Part shown: positions 6,876 to 14,219 of the stretch, in pieces
Layout: each line of letters opens with the position of its first letter
Numbering within the stretch: position 1 is the first letter of the stretch
NCBI GenBank assembly: GCA_046350295.1
Contig: JAXMAR010000076.1
Coordinates: 1 to 15,349 of the forward strand
Origin: JAXMAR01 sp046350295
GTDB taxonomy: Bacteria; Planctomycetota; Planctomycetia; Gemmatales; Gemmataceae
Reading direction: 5' to 3'
Length of the DNA stretch: 15,349 bases
Position numbers and translations under genes: made by a program
The notes under the pieces: model-generated
Told to the model about the DNA's origin: nothing
Databases searched by the model: none
Seen by the model: only the letters and a program-made list of their open reading frames with translations

Positions 6876-7514
6876 GTGCCTGAGCTGCTCACCGAGGTCG
6901 ATCGCTTCCGAGCGTGGGCGAAAGGCTACCCGGAAGAACAACGCTCTGGCGAGTGGGAATGTGGCTACAATTTCTGGGGCGACATCTATGACGCCGTCCT
7001 GGAATTCACGAATGTTCGGCCATTCGAATCCTGGTCGGCCGTAGAACTTGAGACGGTACTGTACGCGATTGCGCGAGACAATGAACTTGAACACCTCGCG
7101 GGAGAAATTCGCCGTCGTCATCCGGACCTGTTGTTGAAGCTTGCTCGCGAAGCGATCCGCGTCGGTGAGAAAGACAACCGTTGGCAGCTCGCTGAGGAAC
7201 TGGGCCACATTAGTGAGCGTGCCGAAGCCGAGAGGCTGCTCTTAATACTGGCGCGCGACGAAGCCGAATATGTTCGTCGTCGATCACTGAAATCGTTGGC
7301 CCGTCACCGCTCGCCTGCGGTCGAAGAATTGGCGATGGAAGCGTGGCGTCGCCCCGACCCGGCGCAGGAATGGGCGCGAATGATGGCACTGGACTGTTTG
7401 GAAATGATTGATTCTTCGCGTTTGGAACCCTTGCTTGCAGAGGCTGAAAAGGACGACAGACTATACTTGTCGCAGTTTGCCAAGAGCATGCGGGCAACTC
7501 TGTCTTCGGAATGA
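6876..7514 (+). CDS. Second cassette-like gene: helical HEAT-like repeat protein
   Basis: The protein has 212 residues from GTG 6876, preceded by GAGG at a spacing of about nine. It starts 22 bases after the attC crossover, as a following cassette gene would; longer in-frame starts lie inside attC and are rejected. The N-terminal half (LLTEVDRFRAWAKGYPEEQ, GYNFWGDIYDAVLEF) is not recognised. Residues about 90-205 are paired amphipathic helices (LLKLAREAI, RWQLAEELGHI, ERLLLILARDEAEYVRRRSLKSLARH, WARMMALDCLEMI) of the HEAT/PBS type, a protein-interaction scaffold. No catalytic motif is seen. The gene is less GC-rich than its chromosomal surroundings. No attC follows: AGCGAGC overlapping the stop differs by one base from the AGCGAAC expected, but no convincing arms follow. 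It is therefore an orphaned or truncated cassette, or ancestral flanking sequence. Function unknown. Confidence 0.8.
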   Translation: MPELLTEVDRFRAWAKGYPEEQRSGEWECGYNFWGDIYDAVLEFTNVRPFESWSAVELETVLYAIARDNELEHLAGEIRRRHPDLLLKLAREAIRVGEKDNRWQLAEELGHISERAEAERLLLILARDEAEYVRRRSLKSLARHRSPAVEELAMEAWRRPDPAQEWARMMALDCLEMIDSSRLEPLLAEAEKDDRLYLSQFAKSMRATLSSE

Positions 7515-7777
7515 GCGAGCCGCCATCGAACCCATTAATTGCCTCCCTCGTCAATAGCGCGCACCTCGGACGGTTGAAGTTTGTCCCTTCTTTTTTCCGT
7601 GGCCTCTCAGGCTGATGGACGAGGCTAACTTCCTTGGCCGCGTCGGGGTCGTTCGGAAAGCGGCGTCCGCTCGAAGCGGCGCCAAACACATTAGCAGGGT
7701 CGGCCGAAGGCGCCTTGGCCGGGTCATGGCTCCATCGCTACCCACAGCCCGTTGCCTCATCGCGTGCAATTACAGTC
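7515..7777. other. Non-coding stretch after the integron
   Basis: No gene is supported here on either strand. The open frames are short, Arg-rich and unlike any family I know. There is no tRNA and no clear hairpin-T-run terminator. Together with the repeats to its right it makes a gene-free gap of about 690 bases reaching to 8207. Confidence 0.5.
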
Positions 7778-7888
7778 GTGTGCCATGCCCACGGCTTTGC
7801 GTGGGCATGGGGTAGTCTCGCGTTTGCTCGGTCTCTGGCAAAGGTCTCGGTCCTCGCATGCCCACGCAAAGCCGTGGGCATGGCACAC
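7778..7888. repeat. REPIN-like pair of inverted REP palindromes
   Basis: The 32 bases at 7778-7809 and those at 7857-7888 are perfect reverse complements, separated by 47 bases. Each arm is itself a hairpin, ATGCCCACG / CGTGGGCAT around loop GCTTTG, with an outer GTGTGCC tag. A doublet of inverted REPs is the architecture of REPINs, non-autonomous elements moved by RAYT (Y1-type) transposases. No RAYT gene is in the window. The same unit occurs at 4845-4901. Confidence 0.88.
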
Positions 7889-7995
7889 TACACCTTCAAC
7901 CCCTAGCGCCACCCTAGCGCCTTCGTCTCGTCGAAGACCTCCTTCTTGCGCAGCATGTGGTACACCCCCGTGCTTGGCGTCGATCCCCACCCCAA

Positions 7996-8019
7996 CCCTC
8001 CCCCAGCTTCGGGGGAGGG
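7996..8019. repeat. GC hairpin CCCTCCCCC-agcttc-GGGGGAGGG
   Basis: A perfect 9-bp stem with a 6-base loop, without a T-run. It may be another dispersed hairpin repeat or a weak terminator. It lies in the gene-free stretch upstream of the UbiD-family gene. Confidence 0.5.
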
Positions 8020-8162
8020 CAACGAGTCGGCCTGGCGCTGCGTGTCGCGTATCGCGCCTCTGTTTCCTGCCCGACCACTTCGATCTCCTCAGCGCCATCA
8101 GCGTGCCTGGTATGGTCGCCATCATCTTGTCCTTCCCTGGACTTTGCGAATCCGGGCGACTC

Positions 8163-8168
8163 TATAAT
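8163..8168 (+). promoter_or_regulatory. Candidate -10 box upstream of the UbiD-family gene
   Basis: A perfect TATAAT lies 39 bases before the ATG at 8208. The only upstream partner is a weak TGGACT (8138-8143) at a 19-base spacing, so this is a tentative promoter. A leader free of any good Shine-Dalgarno sequence follows. Confidence 0.35.
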
Positions 8169-8207
8169 AACTCTTGTACCCACCCAACCAATCCCACCTC
8201 TCGCACG

Positions 8208-10033
8208 ATGGGATACCGCAACCTGCGCGAATGCCTCGGCGACCTGGAACGCGCCCGCCGGCTCGTCCGCGTCGACGTCGAGGTCGATCCCCGTCTCGAA
8301 GCCGCCGAGATCCAGCGCCGCGTCTATCGAGCGGGCGGGCCGGCGCTTCTCTTCACCCGCGTCAAGGGTTGCCGGTTTCCGATGGTCTCCAACCTCTTCG
8401 GGACCATCGAGCGCACGCGCTTCCTGTTTCGCGACATGCTGCAGGCCGTCCGCCATCTCATCGAGCTGAAGATCGATCCCGCGGCTTTCTGGAAGAATCC
8501 GTGGCGCTACCGCGATGTGCCGCGCGCCCTCTGGCACATGCGGCCCAAGTGGGTCCGCTCCGGCCCCATCCTCGACCACGAGACGACCGTTTCGCAACTG
8601 CCGCAGCTCGTCTCCTGGCCCGACGACGGCGGCCCGTTCATTACCCTGCCGCAGGTCTACACCGAGGACGCGGACTGCCCCGGCTGGCGTCATTCCAACC
8701 TCGGCATGTACCGCGTGCAGCTCTCGGGGAACGACTATATCCTCGATCGCCAGGTCGGCCTGCACTACCAGATCCACCGCGGCATCGGCGTCCACCATGC
8801 CGCCGCCATTCGCAAAGGCGTCCCTTTCGCGTCAACGTCTTCGTCGGCGGCCCGCCGGTGATGACGCTCGCCGCGGTCATGCCCTTGCCCGAAGGTCTGC
8901 CGGAGCTGGCCTTCGCCGGCGCGCTCGGCGGCCGGCGCGTCCGCCTCATCGACCAGGGCAAAGGCCGGCTCTCCCTCTTCGCCGACGCCGATTTCTGCAT
9001 CAGCGGCGTCATCGATCCCGACAAGCGACTCCCCGAAGGTCCGTTCGGCGACCACCTCGGCTACTACAGCCTGCGCCATCCGTTCCCGGTCCTGAGCGTC
9101 GACAAGGTCTACCACCGCAAGGACGCGATCTGGCCCTTCACCGTCGTCGGCCGCCCGCCGCAGGAGGACACGAGCTTCGGCCAGTTCATCCACGAGCTGA
9201 CCGGGCCGATCATCCCGACCGTGGTTCACGGCATCCACGCCGTCCACGCCGTCGACGCGGCCGGCGTCCACCCGCTGCTTCTGGCCATCGGCAGCGAGCG
9301 TTACGTTCCGTACGAAGCGCGGCGTCGGCCGCAGGAGCTGCTCACGAGCGCCAACGCCCTCCTGGGACAAGGGCAACTCTCGCTCGCCAAGTATCTGCTG
9401 ATTGTCGCGAAGGAGGACAATCCGGCGCTCGACATCCACGACGTGCCCGCGTTCCTGCGTCATCTGCTGGAGCGCGTCGACTGGAGCCACGACCTCCACT
9501 TCCAGACGCGGACGACGATCGATACGCTCGACTACTCCGGAAGCGGCCTCAACGAAGGCTCGAAAGTGGTCATCGCCGCCGTGGGCCCGCCGCGCCGCGA
9601 ATTGCCGACGCAACTGCCCGCCGACCTGACGCTGCCCGCCGGCTTTTCGGCGCCCCGCCTCGCATTGCCCGGTGTTCTCATCATCCAGGCGCCGGCGTTT
9701 CGTCCCGACGATGTGAGTGCGTTCTGCGATTACTTCCCCTCAACCCACCCGATCAACGGCTTCCCCGTCGTCGTCCTCGTGGACGACAGCGACTTCGCCG
9801 CCCGCTCCCTCAACAACTTCCTCTGGACCACGTTCACCCGCTCCAATCCCGCCGCCGACATCCACGGCATCGGCTCGTTCACCCACGACAAACATTGGGG
9901 CTGCCGGGGCGCCCTCGTCATCGACGCCCGCCTCAAACCCCATCACGCCCCGCCGCTCGTCGAAGACCCGCAGGTCTCGAAACGCGTCGACGCCCTCGCG
10001 GCGCCCGGCGGACCATTGCACGGCATCTTTTAG
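8208..10033 (+). CDS. UbiD-family decarboxylase, one frame break
   Basis: UbiD-family enzymes use prenylated FMN to decarboxylate (hetero)aromatic or unsaturated acids. The start is MGYRNLRECLGDLERARRL, typical of the family. Family signatures follow in order: EIQRRVYRAGGPALLF, VSWPDDGGPFITLPQVYT, NLGMYRVQL, GLHYQIHRGIGVHH; after the break, FRVNVFVGGPP, LPEGPFGDHLGYYS, VVGRPPQEDTSFGQFIHELT. The frame breaks at about 8825, where one C is missing in CCTTTC(C)GCGTC; restoring it gives 608 residues. The pattern is closest to the long menaquinone-type decarboxylases of the SCO4490 kind from the futalosine route, so a role in quinone synthesis is plausible but unproven; no mqn gene or ubiX is nearby. 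It is convergent with the MFS gene, 31 bases away. Confidence 0.88.
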
Positions 10034-10064
10034 TCATTCTGCATTCTTCCTTTTTCATTTTGCA
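10034..10064. repeat. AT-rich CATT-repeat spacer between convergent genes
   Basis: The whole gap between the stops of the UbiD-family and MFS genes is a short AT-rich tract with imperfect repeats (cattctgcattcttcc, cattttgcatt). It contrasts sharply with the GC-rich coding DNA. No stem-loop is evident; a role as a bidirectional termination region is only a guess. Confidence 0.3.
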
Positions 10065-11324
10065 TTAGCTCTCCAGCGTTTTCCCCTGCGTGTCCGGCAC
10101 AAGGACAATCAACACTGCTCCCGCCAGGAAGAACGCCGAGGTCAAGCCGAGCGCCAGGCCGATGCCGACCCCCTCCATCTTCGCCAGCGCCCCGATCGTG
10201 TACGGCGCGAACGCCCCGAGACCCCGGCCCACGTTGTACGTGAATCCCTGCCCGGTGGCGCGAACGCGCGTCGGGAACAGCTCCGCCAGCATCGCCCCGA
10301 AGACGCTGAAGTAGCCGTGGCCGCAGAAGCCCAGGACGGGACCAAGCAGCATGAGCGCCAGGTGGTTCTCGCCCAGCTGGCCGTAGATCGGCACGATGAT
10401 CGCCGCGGCGATCATGAACAGGATGAAGGCAAGGCGTCGGCCGAGCCGGTCGCTGATCCAGCCGAACGACAGATAGCCGAAGAAGGCGCCGAACTGGGTC
10501 GGGATGATCCAGCCGCTCACCGAGCGGATGTCCATGCCCGCTCCGCCCTGCGTCACCGGCTTGCTCAGGAAGCCGGGCAGCCAGGTGAAGACGCCCCAGT
10601 AGCCGAACATGACGACCGTGGCGAGCAGCGTCGCGATCACCGTGCGGTAGAGGAGGGCCTTGCCGAAGATGACGCCGAACGGATTGCCGGCCGGGCCGCT
10701 CTGGGCTTGCCGCGCCGTCCAGACCGGCGGCTCGTGGACGCTGCGCCGCACCCAGAAGACGAAGAGGGCGGGCAAGACGCCCATCGCGAAAAGCCAGCGC
10801 CAGCCGAGCGTCGGCAGGATGGCGGCCGCGAGCAGCGCGGCGAGGATGTAGCCCAGGGCCCAGCCGGACTGCATGATGCCGATCGCCTTGCCGCGATGCT
10901 CGGCCGGCCAGGTCTCGCTGACGAGCACGGCGCCCGAGGCCCACTCGCCCCCCATGCCGAGTCCGAGCAGCGTGCGCCACAGGATGAGCTGCGGCAGATC
11001 CTGGGCGGTGGCCGTCGCGAGCGAGCAGAGGGAGAAGATGAGGATGGTCGCCATCAGGGCGCGGGTGCGGCCGACGCGATCAGCGACGACGCCGAAGAGC
11101 AGTCCGCCGACGGCGGAGGTCAGAAGGGTCACGGTGGCGAGCAGGCCGGCGATGTCGTCCTTGAAGTCGAAGACGTCTTGCAGGTGGGTCAGCGCCATCA
11201 GATAGATGGCGAAGTCCATGGCGTCGAGCATCCAGCCGAGCATGGCGGCGAAGAGCGTGTTCCACTGCGCTCGGGTGATCGTGCGATACCAGGCAGCGGC
11301 AGGCGGTTGCTCGAGTTGGCTCAC
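10065..11324 (-). CDS. Major facilitator superfamily transporter (aromatic acid/organic acid type)
   Basis: The protein has 419 residues. The start is GTG 11324 (MSQLEQPPAAAWYRTITRAQW), preceded by AAAGGA at good spacing; extension upstream adds only non-membrane, Arg-rich sequence. About 12 hydrophobic helices are visible. TM1 carries WMLDAMDFAIYLMAL, the paired-Asp pattern of the aromatic-acid:H+ symporter and sialate/shikimate-type MFS groups. Loop 2-3 has motif A, GVVADRVGRTRAL (about residues 78-90), its half-repeat copy GWISDRLGRRL lies in the second half, and GEWASGAVLVSETW is in helix 4-5. It should sit in the cytoplasmic membrane and import a small organic anion or sugar acid. The neighbouring UbiD-family decarboxylase makes an aromatic acid attractive, but the genes are convergent, not an operon, and the substrate is not shown. 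Confidence 0.93.
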   Translation of the reverse strand: MSQLEQPPAAAWYRTITRAQWNTLFAAMLGWMLDAMDFAIYLMALTHLQDVFDFKDDIAGLLATVTLLTSAVGGLLFGVVADRVGRTRALMATILIFSLCSLATATAQDLPQLILWRTLLGLGMGGEWASGAVLVSETWPAEHRGKAIGIMQSGWALGYILAALLAAAILPTLGWRWLFAMGVLPALFVFWVRRSVHEPPVWTARQAQSGPAGNPFGVIFGKALLYRTVIATLLATVVMFGYWGVFTWLPGFLSKPVTQGGAGMDIRSVSGWIIPTQFGAFFGYLSFGWISDRLGRRLAFILFMIAAAIIVPIYGQLGENHLALMLLGPVLGFCGHGYFSVFGAMLAELFPTRVRATGQGFTYNVGRGLGAFAPYTIGALAKMEGVGIGLALGLTSAFFLAGAVLIVLVPDTQGKTLES

Positions 11325-11350
11325 GGGGCTTCCTTTTGGCAAGGTCTGCC

Positions 11351-11384
11351 GTCGCGCGTCCTTGGACGCGGCGAAGCGCGCGAC
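11351..11384 (-). promoter_or_regulatory. Hairpin in the leader of the MFS gene
   Basis: GTCGCGCG (11351-11358) and CGCGCGAC (11377-11384) are exact inverted repeats, and GCGTCC-TT-GGACGC overlaps them, so two alternative stems are possible 27-60 bases upstream of the GTG start. Alternative pairing could matter for regulation, but GC-rich DNA gives such stems by chance. Confidence 0.3.
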
Positions 11385-11450
11385 GTGGCCGGGACATCTT
11401 CCATCGGCCCCGGTTTTCGGGCAAGACGGATAGAATTCCGCCGTTTCGGC

Positions 11451-11479
11451 TTGACGCCTCAGACGCTTTGTCTTAGACT
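11451..11479 (+). promoter_or_regulatory. Promoter of the blaI-blaR1-like operon
   Basis: TTGACG (11451-11456), a spacer of exactly 17 bases and TAGACT (11474-11479) form a sigma70-type promoter 35 bases upstream of the blaI ATG. The spacer is occupied by operator 1, so a bound repressor would block RNA polymerase. Confidence 0.65.
11461..11473. promoter_or_regulatory. BlaI-type operator 1 (AGAC-N5-GTCT)
   Basis: AGACGCTTTGTCT is a dyad with 4-bp arms and a 5-base centre, lying between the -35 and -10 boxes of the blaI promoter. Its centre is 26 bp from the centre of an identically built dyad at 11487. BlaI/MecI repressors bind such short dyads as dimers and repress their own operon. Confidence 0.7.
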
Positions 11480-11486
11480 CGCTCTC

Positions 11487-11499
11487 AGACATTATGTCT
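11487..11499. promoter_or_regulatory. BlaI-type operator 2 (AGAC-N5-GTCT)
   Basis: AGACATTATGTCT is a perfect 6-1-6 palindrome with the same AGAC and GTCT ends and 4-5-4 geometry as operator 1. It covers the expected transcription start and early leader, ending 14 bases before the ATG. Confidence 0.75.
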
Positions 11500-11513
11500 T
11501 GACGAGGGACCCC

Positions 11514-11927
11514 ATGGCCCGCACTCCGCGTGACATCACCGACACCGAGCTGAGCGTCCTGCATTTTTTGTGGGACGAAGGCCCGGCGACTATCCGCCGC
11601 CTCGCGGACGCGCTGTACCCGAGGGGGGGCGCCGCGCAGTATGCGACCGTGCAAAAACTCCTCGAGCGCCTGGAAGTGAAGGGCTGCGTCCGCCGCGACC
11701 GCGCCCGCCGTCCACGTCTTCCAGGCGACGGTCGATCGCGACGAGCTGGTCGGCCGGCGCCTCGAGCAGGTCGCCCAGCAGCTCTGCGGCGGCTCGTGGA
11801 CGCCGTTGCTGACCCGCTCGTGCAGACCGGCAAGCTCTCGGCCGAAGAACGACAATCCCTGCGCCGCCTCATCGATGACCTCGACCGCGACCCCAAGAAG
11901 CCCCGCCGGGGCAAGGAGCGATCATGA
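11514..11927 (+). CDS. blaI: BlaI/MecI-family repressor, two compensating frame breaks
   Basis: This is a winged-helix dimeric repressor. The N-terminus is a clear match: DITDTELSVLHFLWDEGPAT, then the recognition region AAQYATVQKLLERLEVKGCVRRDR. An extra base near 11703-11707 moves coding to another frame (AVHVFQATVDRDELVGRRL, EQVAQQLCGGSWTPLLTR). A missing base near 11817 then restores the original frame (LVQTGKLSAEERQSLRRLIDDLDRD). The repaired length is 137 residues, normal for the family. Read literally, the middle 38 residues are nonsense Arg-rich sequence. Its stop overlaps the start of the metallopeptidase gene (ATGA), so the two are translationally coupled. In the known system the M56 partner triggers proteolysis of BlaI and derepression. 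Autoregulation is inferred from the two operators upstream. The sensed signal is unknown; no beta-lactamase gene is nearby. Confidence 0.92.
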   Translation: MARTPRDITDTELSVLHFLWDEGPATIRRLADALYPRGGAAQYATVQKLLERLEVKGCVRRDRARRPRLPGDGRSRRAGRPAPRAGRPAALRRLVDAVADPLVQTGKLSAEERQSLRRLIDDLDRDPKKPRRGKERS

Positions 11928-13852
11928 CGCTTCTGTTTTCCTGGCTCGCCAGCAACCTGATTGTCGCCACGCTCCTGGCCCTCCTCGTGGCTGTGGTCCG
12001 CCGCTGGGGCAAGCGGCCGGCGCTCGCCCATGGCCTGTGCCTCCTCATCCTGGTGAAGCTGGTGACGCCGCCGCTCTTTCCCCTGCCCCTTTTGCGCCTC
12101 GAGGCTTCTCCCAGCGACGATCCGCGGAGCGCCGCCCTCGAGCCGACGCCGGCCATCCCGATCATCGCGCCGCCCCCGAGCCCCGCCCCCGCCGTCGACG
12201 CCGATCCGAAAGCGCGCGACGGCGCCGCGCCGGACGCCGATCCCCTGGTCGCCGTGGTCATGCCGCCCGAGCCGCAGGCCATTACGGTCGCCGTGCCGAC
12301 GCCCGCGGAAACTCCCTTCCCCGTTCTCACGGCCTTCGCCGGGCTGTGGGCGTTCGGCGGCGTCGTCTGGCTCGCCTTCGCCGGGCTACGGCTGCGCCGC
12401 TTCCAGCGCGTGCTCCGGCTGGCGCGTCCGGCCTCCGCGGCGCTCCAGGCCGAAGCCGCCCTCGCGGCGCGATTGCTCGGCGTGCGCTGCCCGGAGATCA
12501 GCGTGCTGCCCGGCGCCGTGTCGCCGCTGCTCTGGGCCTTTGGTCGGCGCGCCCGCCTCGTTCTGCCCCAGGCGTTGCTGGAGCGACTGAGCGGCGCGCA
12601 GCGGTCGGCGATGCTGGTGCACGAGCTGGCCCATTACCGCCGCCGCGACCACTGGGTGCGCTGGCTGGAGCTCGTGGTGCTTTCCGTCTACTGGTGGTGT
12701 CCGGTGGTGTGGTGGACGCGGCGCGAGATGCAGGAAGCCGAAGAAGAGTGCTGCGACGCCTGGGTCGTCTGGGCGCTGCCCGAGGCGGCCAAGGAATACG
12801 CCTTCGCCCTCGTCGAAACCGTCGATTTTCTGGCCGGCGTTCGCGCCGCTCTGCCTCCGTGCGCGAGTGGCATGGCGTCCGGCCCGTTCTTGAAAAGGAG
12901 ACTGACCATGATTCTCTCAGGCGTGACGCCCCGGCGTCTTACCCTGAGTGGCGTCGCCCTGCTTCTGGGCGCCGCCGCTCTGCTGCTGCCCCTGATGCCG
13001 ACCTGGGCGCAGGAAGGCCAGGACGAGCCGACGCCCAAACCCGGAAAGACCGCGAAGGGCGACGATCTCGGCAAGCTGGCCGACGAGCTGAAGCGGGCGC
13101 AGGCCCAATTCGACGCGGCCCGCGCCGCCTATGAGGCGCGCATCGCCGAGCTGCGCGCCCAGCTCAAGAAGGCCGAAGACCTGCTCGCCGCGCCGGGGAC
13201 CGTGACGAAGGCAAAGGTGACCAAGGTCGTGGTTCATGATATCGTGCCGCCGATGCCCGGCGCCCGCCCCACGCCGCCCGGAGCGTCCGCGCTGAAAGCC
13301 CTGGGCTGGGGCGTCGCCGTGGAACCCAAGGTGAAAGTGATCGTCGTTGATGGGACGACGGGGAAAATCATCAGCACCACCGGCGGCGCCGGCATGGGCG
13401 GTCTCGGCGGGCTTCCGGCGATCCCTGGTGTTCCTGCGGTTCCTGCGGTTCCGCCGATGCCCTTTCCCGCCGGCGGCGAGCACAACATCAAGGTCATCGT
13501 CATCGACGGCGCGACCGGCAAGGTCCTGCGCACCGAAGGCGGCGCGAAGGTCGAAGGCGGCAAGCTGATGATCGTGACGCCGAAGGGAAAGGAAGCACGC
13601 AAGGAAAGCGACGTGGATGACCGGATTCGCGACATCGAGCGCAAGCTCGGAGACCTGATGCGGGAATTGCACTCGCTCAAGTCCAAGAAGACCAGCGCCG
13701 CGCCGCCCGCCGGCGGCTTCTTCTTCACGCCGGCGCTCGAACTGCCGGCCCCCGCGGCCGGCGTTTTTGTGCCGGCGCCGGGCACGCCGCCGCCGATTGG
13801 TCTCGCGCCACCGGGCCCCGCGGCACGGCCCACCCCGCCCGCCCAGCCCTGA
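11924..13852 (+). CDS. blaR1-like: BlaR1-like M56 membrane metallopeptidase with a non-PBP C-terminal region
   Basis: The protein has 642 residues. Membrane segments lie at about 5-25, 34-56, 132-155, 247-265 and 340-358. The zinc site is H233-ELAH237, with the third ligand in EAEEECCDAW (273-278). The protease domain resembles BlaR1/MecR1, whose cytoplasmic zinc protease inactivates BlaI-type repressors. A Pro/Ala-rich loop (about 62-130) separates TM2 and TM3. After the last membrane segment there is no penicillin-binding sensor domain. Instead there is a coiled coil (381-422), two copies of a short repeat (VKVIVVDGTTGKIIST 470-485; IKVIVIDGATGKVLRT 522-537), a second helix (563-588) and a Pro-rich tail, all presumably periplasmic. 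Start: ATG overlapping the blaI stop. Beta-lactam sensing should not be assumed; the ligand is unknown. Confidence 0.92.
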   Translation: MTLLFSWLASNLIVATLLALLVAVVRRWGKRPALAHGLCLLILVKLVTPPLFPLPLLRLEASPSDDPRSAALEPTPAIPIIAPPPSPAPAVDADPKARDGAAPDADPLVAVVMPPEPQAITVAVPTPAETPFPVLTAFAGLWAFGGVVWLAFAGLRLRRFQRVLRLARPASAALQAEAALAARLLGVRCPEISVLPGAVSPLLWAFGRRARLVLPQALLERLSGAQRSAMLVHELAHYRRRDHWVRWLELVVLSVYWWCPVVWWTRREMQEAEEECCDAWVVWALPEAAKEYAFALVETVDFLAGVRAALPPCASGMASGPFLKRRLTMILSGVTPRRLTLSGVALLLGAAALLLPLMPTWAQEGQDEPTPKPGKTAKGDDLGKLADELKRAQAQFDAARAAYEARIAELRAQLKKAEDLLAAPGTVTKAKVTKVVVHDIVPPMPGARPTPPGASALKALGWGVAVEPKVKVIVVDGTTGKIISTTGGAGMGGLGGLPAIPGVPAVPAVPPMPFPAGGEHNIKVIVIDGATGKVLRTEGGAKVEGGKLMIVTPKGKEARKESDVDDRIRDIERKLGDLMRELHSLKSKKTSAAPPAGGFFFTPALELPAPAAGVFVPAPGTPPPIGLAPPGPAARPTPPAQP

Positions 13853-13873
13853 CGTCGCGGTGTCGACCATTTC

Positions 13874-13906
13874 GCGGCGCCTCGGCTCCATCGAGCCCGG
13901 CGCCGC
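13874..13906. terminator. Bidirectional hairpin between convergent genes
   Basis: GCGGCGCC (13874-13881) pairs with GGCGCCGC (13899-13906), with an inner stem GGCTC/GAGCC and a 4-base loop. It fills the 53-base gap between the blaR1-like stop and the stop of the small minus-strand gene and would fold equally well in both transcripts. There is no T-run. Confidence 0.6.
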
Positions 13907-14112
13907 TACTGGTCCACCACCGGCCATTCCGCGTGCGCGCTGTGCTCCATCGACCGTGCCATCCAGTAGGCCTCGTCGATGGAGCGCCGCATCCAATCGC
14001 GCTCCTTCCCCGCCTCCACCCGGCCGGCGGTCACGTACCCGGCATAAATCGTGGCCGCCGCGGTAACGATGATGCCCTCACTTGGCTGCAGAAAGAGCTT
14101 CTGCCTCGTCAT
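13906..14112 (-). CDS. Small conserved planctomycete-type protein (68 aa)
   Basis: The start is ATG 14112 (MTRQKLFLQPSEGIIVTAAATIYAGYVTAGRV), preceded by a very strong GGAGGGG four bases or fewer upstream; this site decides against the longer frame to 14187. One weakly hydrophobic helix (about 12-30) could be amphipathic or membrane-associated. It is followed by a charged, aromatic stretch (GKERDWMRRSIDEAYWMARSMEH). I have an impression of similar short proteins with a 'WM.RS..EA..MA' pattern in planctomycetes but cannot name a family. It stands alone, convergent with the blaR1-like gene. Function unknown. Confidence 0.7.
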   Translation of the reverse strand: MTRQKLFLQPSEGIIVTAAATIYAGYVTAGRVEAGKERDWMRRSIDEAYWMARSMEHSAHAEWPVVDQ

Positions 14113-14219
14113 AACCCCTCCCATGCGATTGCGAGTCTGTGGAGAAGTGGCGTCCTGAATTCTCGCAGCCCGCCGCGCCGGATGCAACCAAATAGCGCCG
14201 CCGCTCGTAAAATGACGGC

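Noticed and set aside
7514..7580. A second attC after the HEAT-like gene
   Set aside because: AGCGAGC is near the expected box and TCGAACC/GGTTGA could pair with one extra base, but there is no proper right-hand GTTRRRY and no long stem.
7908..7975. Possible transposase C-terminal remnant on the minus strand (TGVYHMLRKKEVFDETKALGW)
   Set aside because: The 'YHMLR...FD..KAL' string is reminiscent of transposase tails, but only about 20 residues are open and nothing upstream supports it.
8208..11324. UbiD-family gene and MFS gene as one operon for aromatic acid use
   Set aside because: They are convergent, so any functional link is only by proximity.
9717..11927. 736-residue plus-strand frame ending in BlaI sequence
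   Set aside because: It is antisense to the MFS gene for most of its length and only happens to run into blaI. The real blaI start is ATG 11514 behind its promoter and operators.
11924..13852. Calling the blaI-blaR1 pair a beta-lactam resistance system
   Set aside because: There is no beta-lactamase or PBP gene nearby and the protein lacks a penicillin-binding sensor domain.
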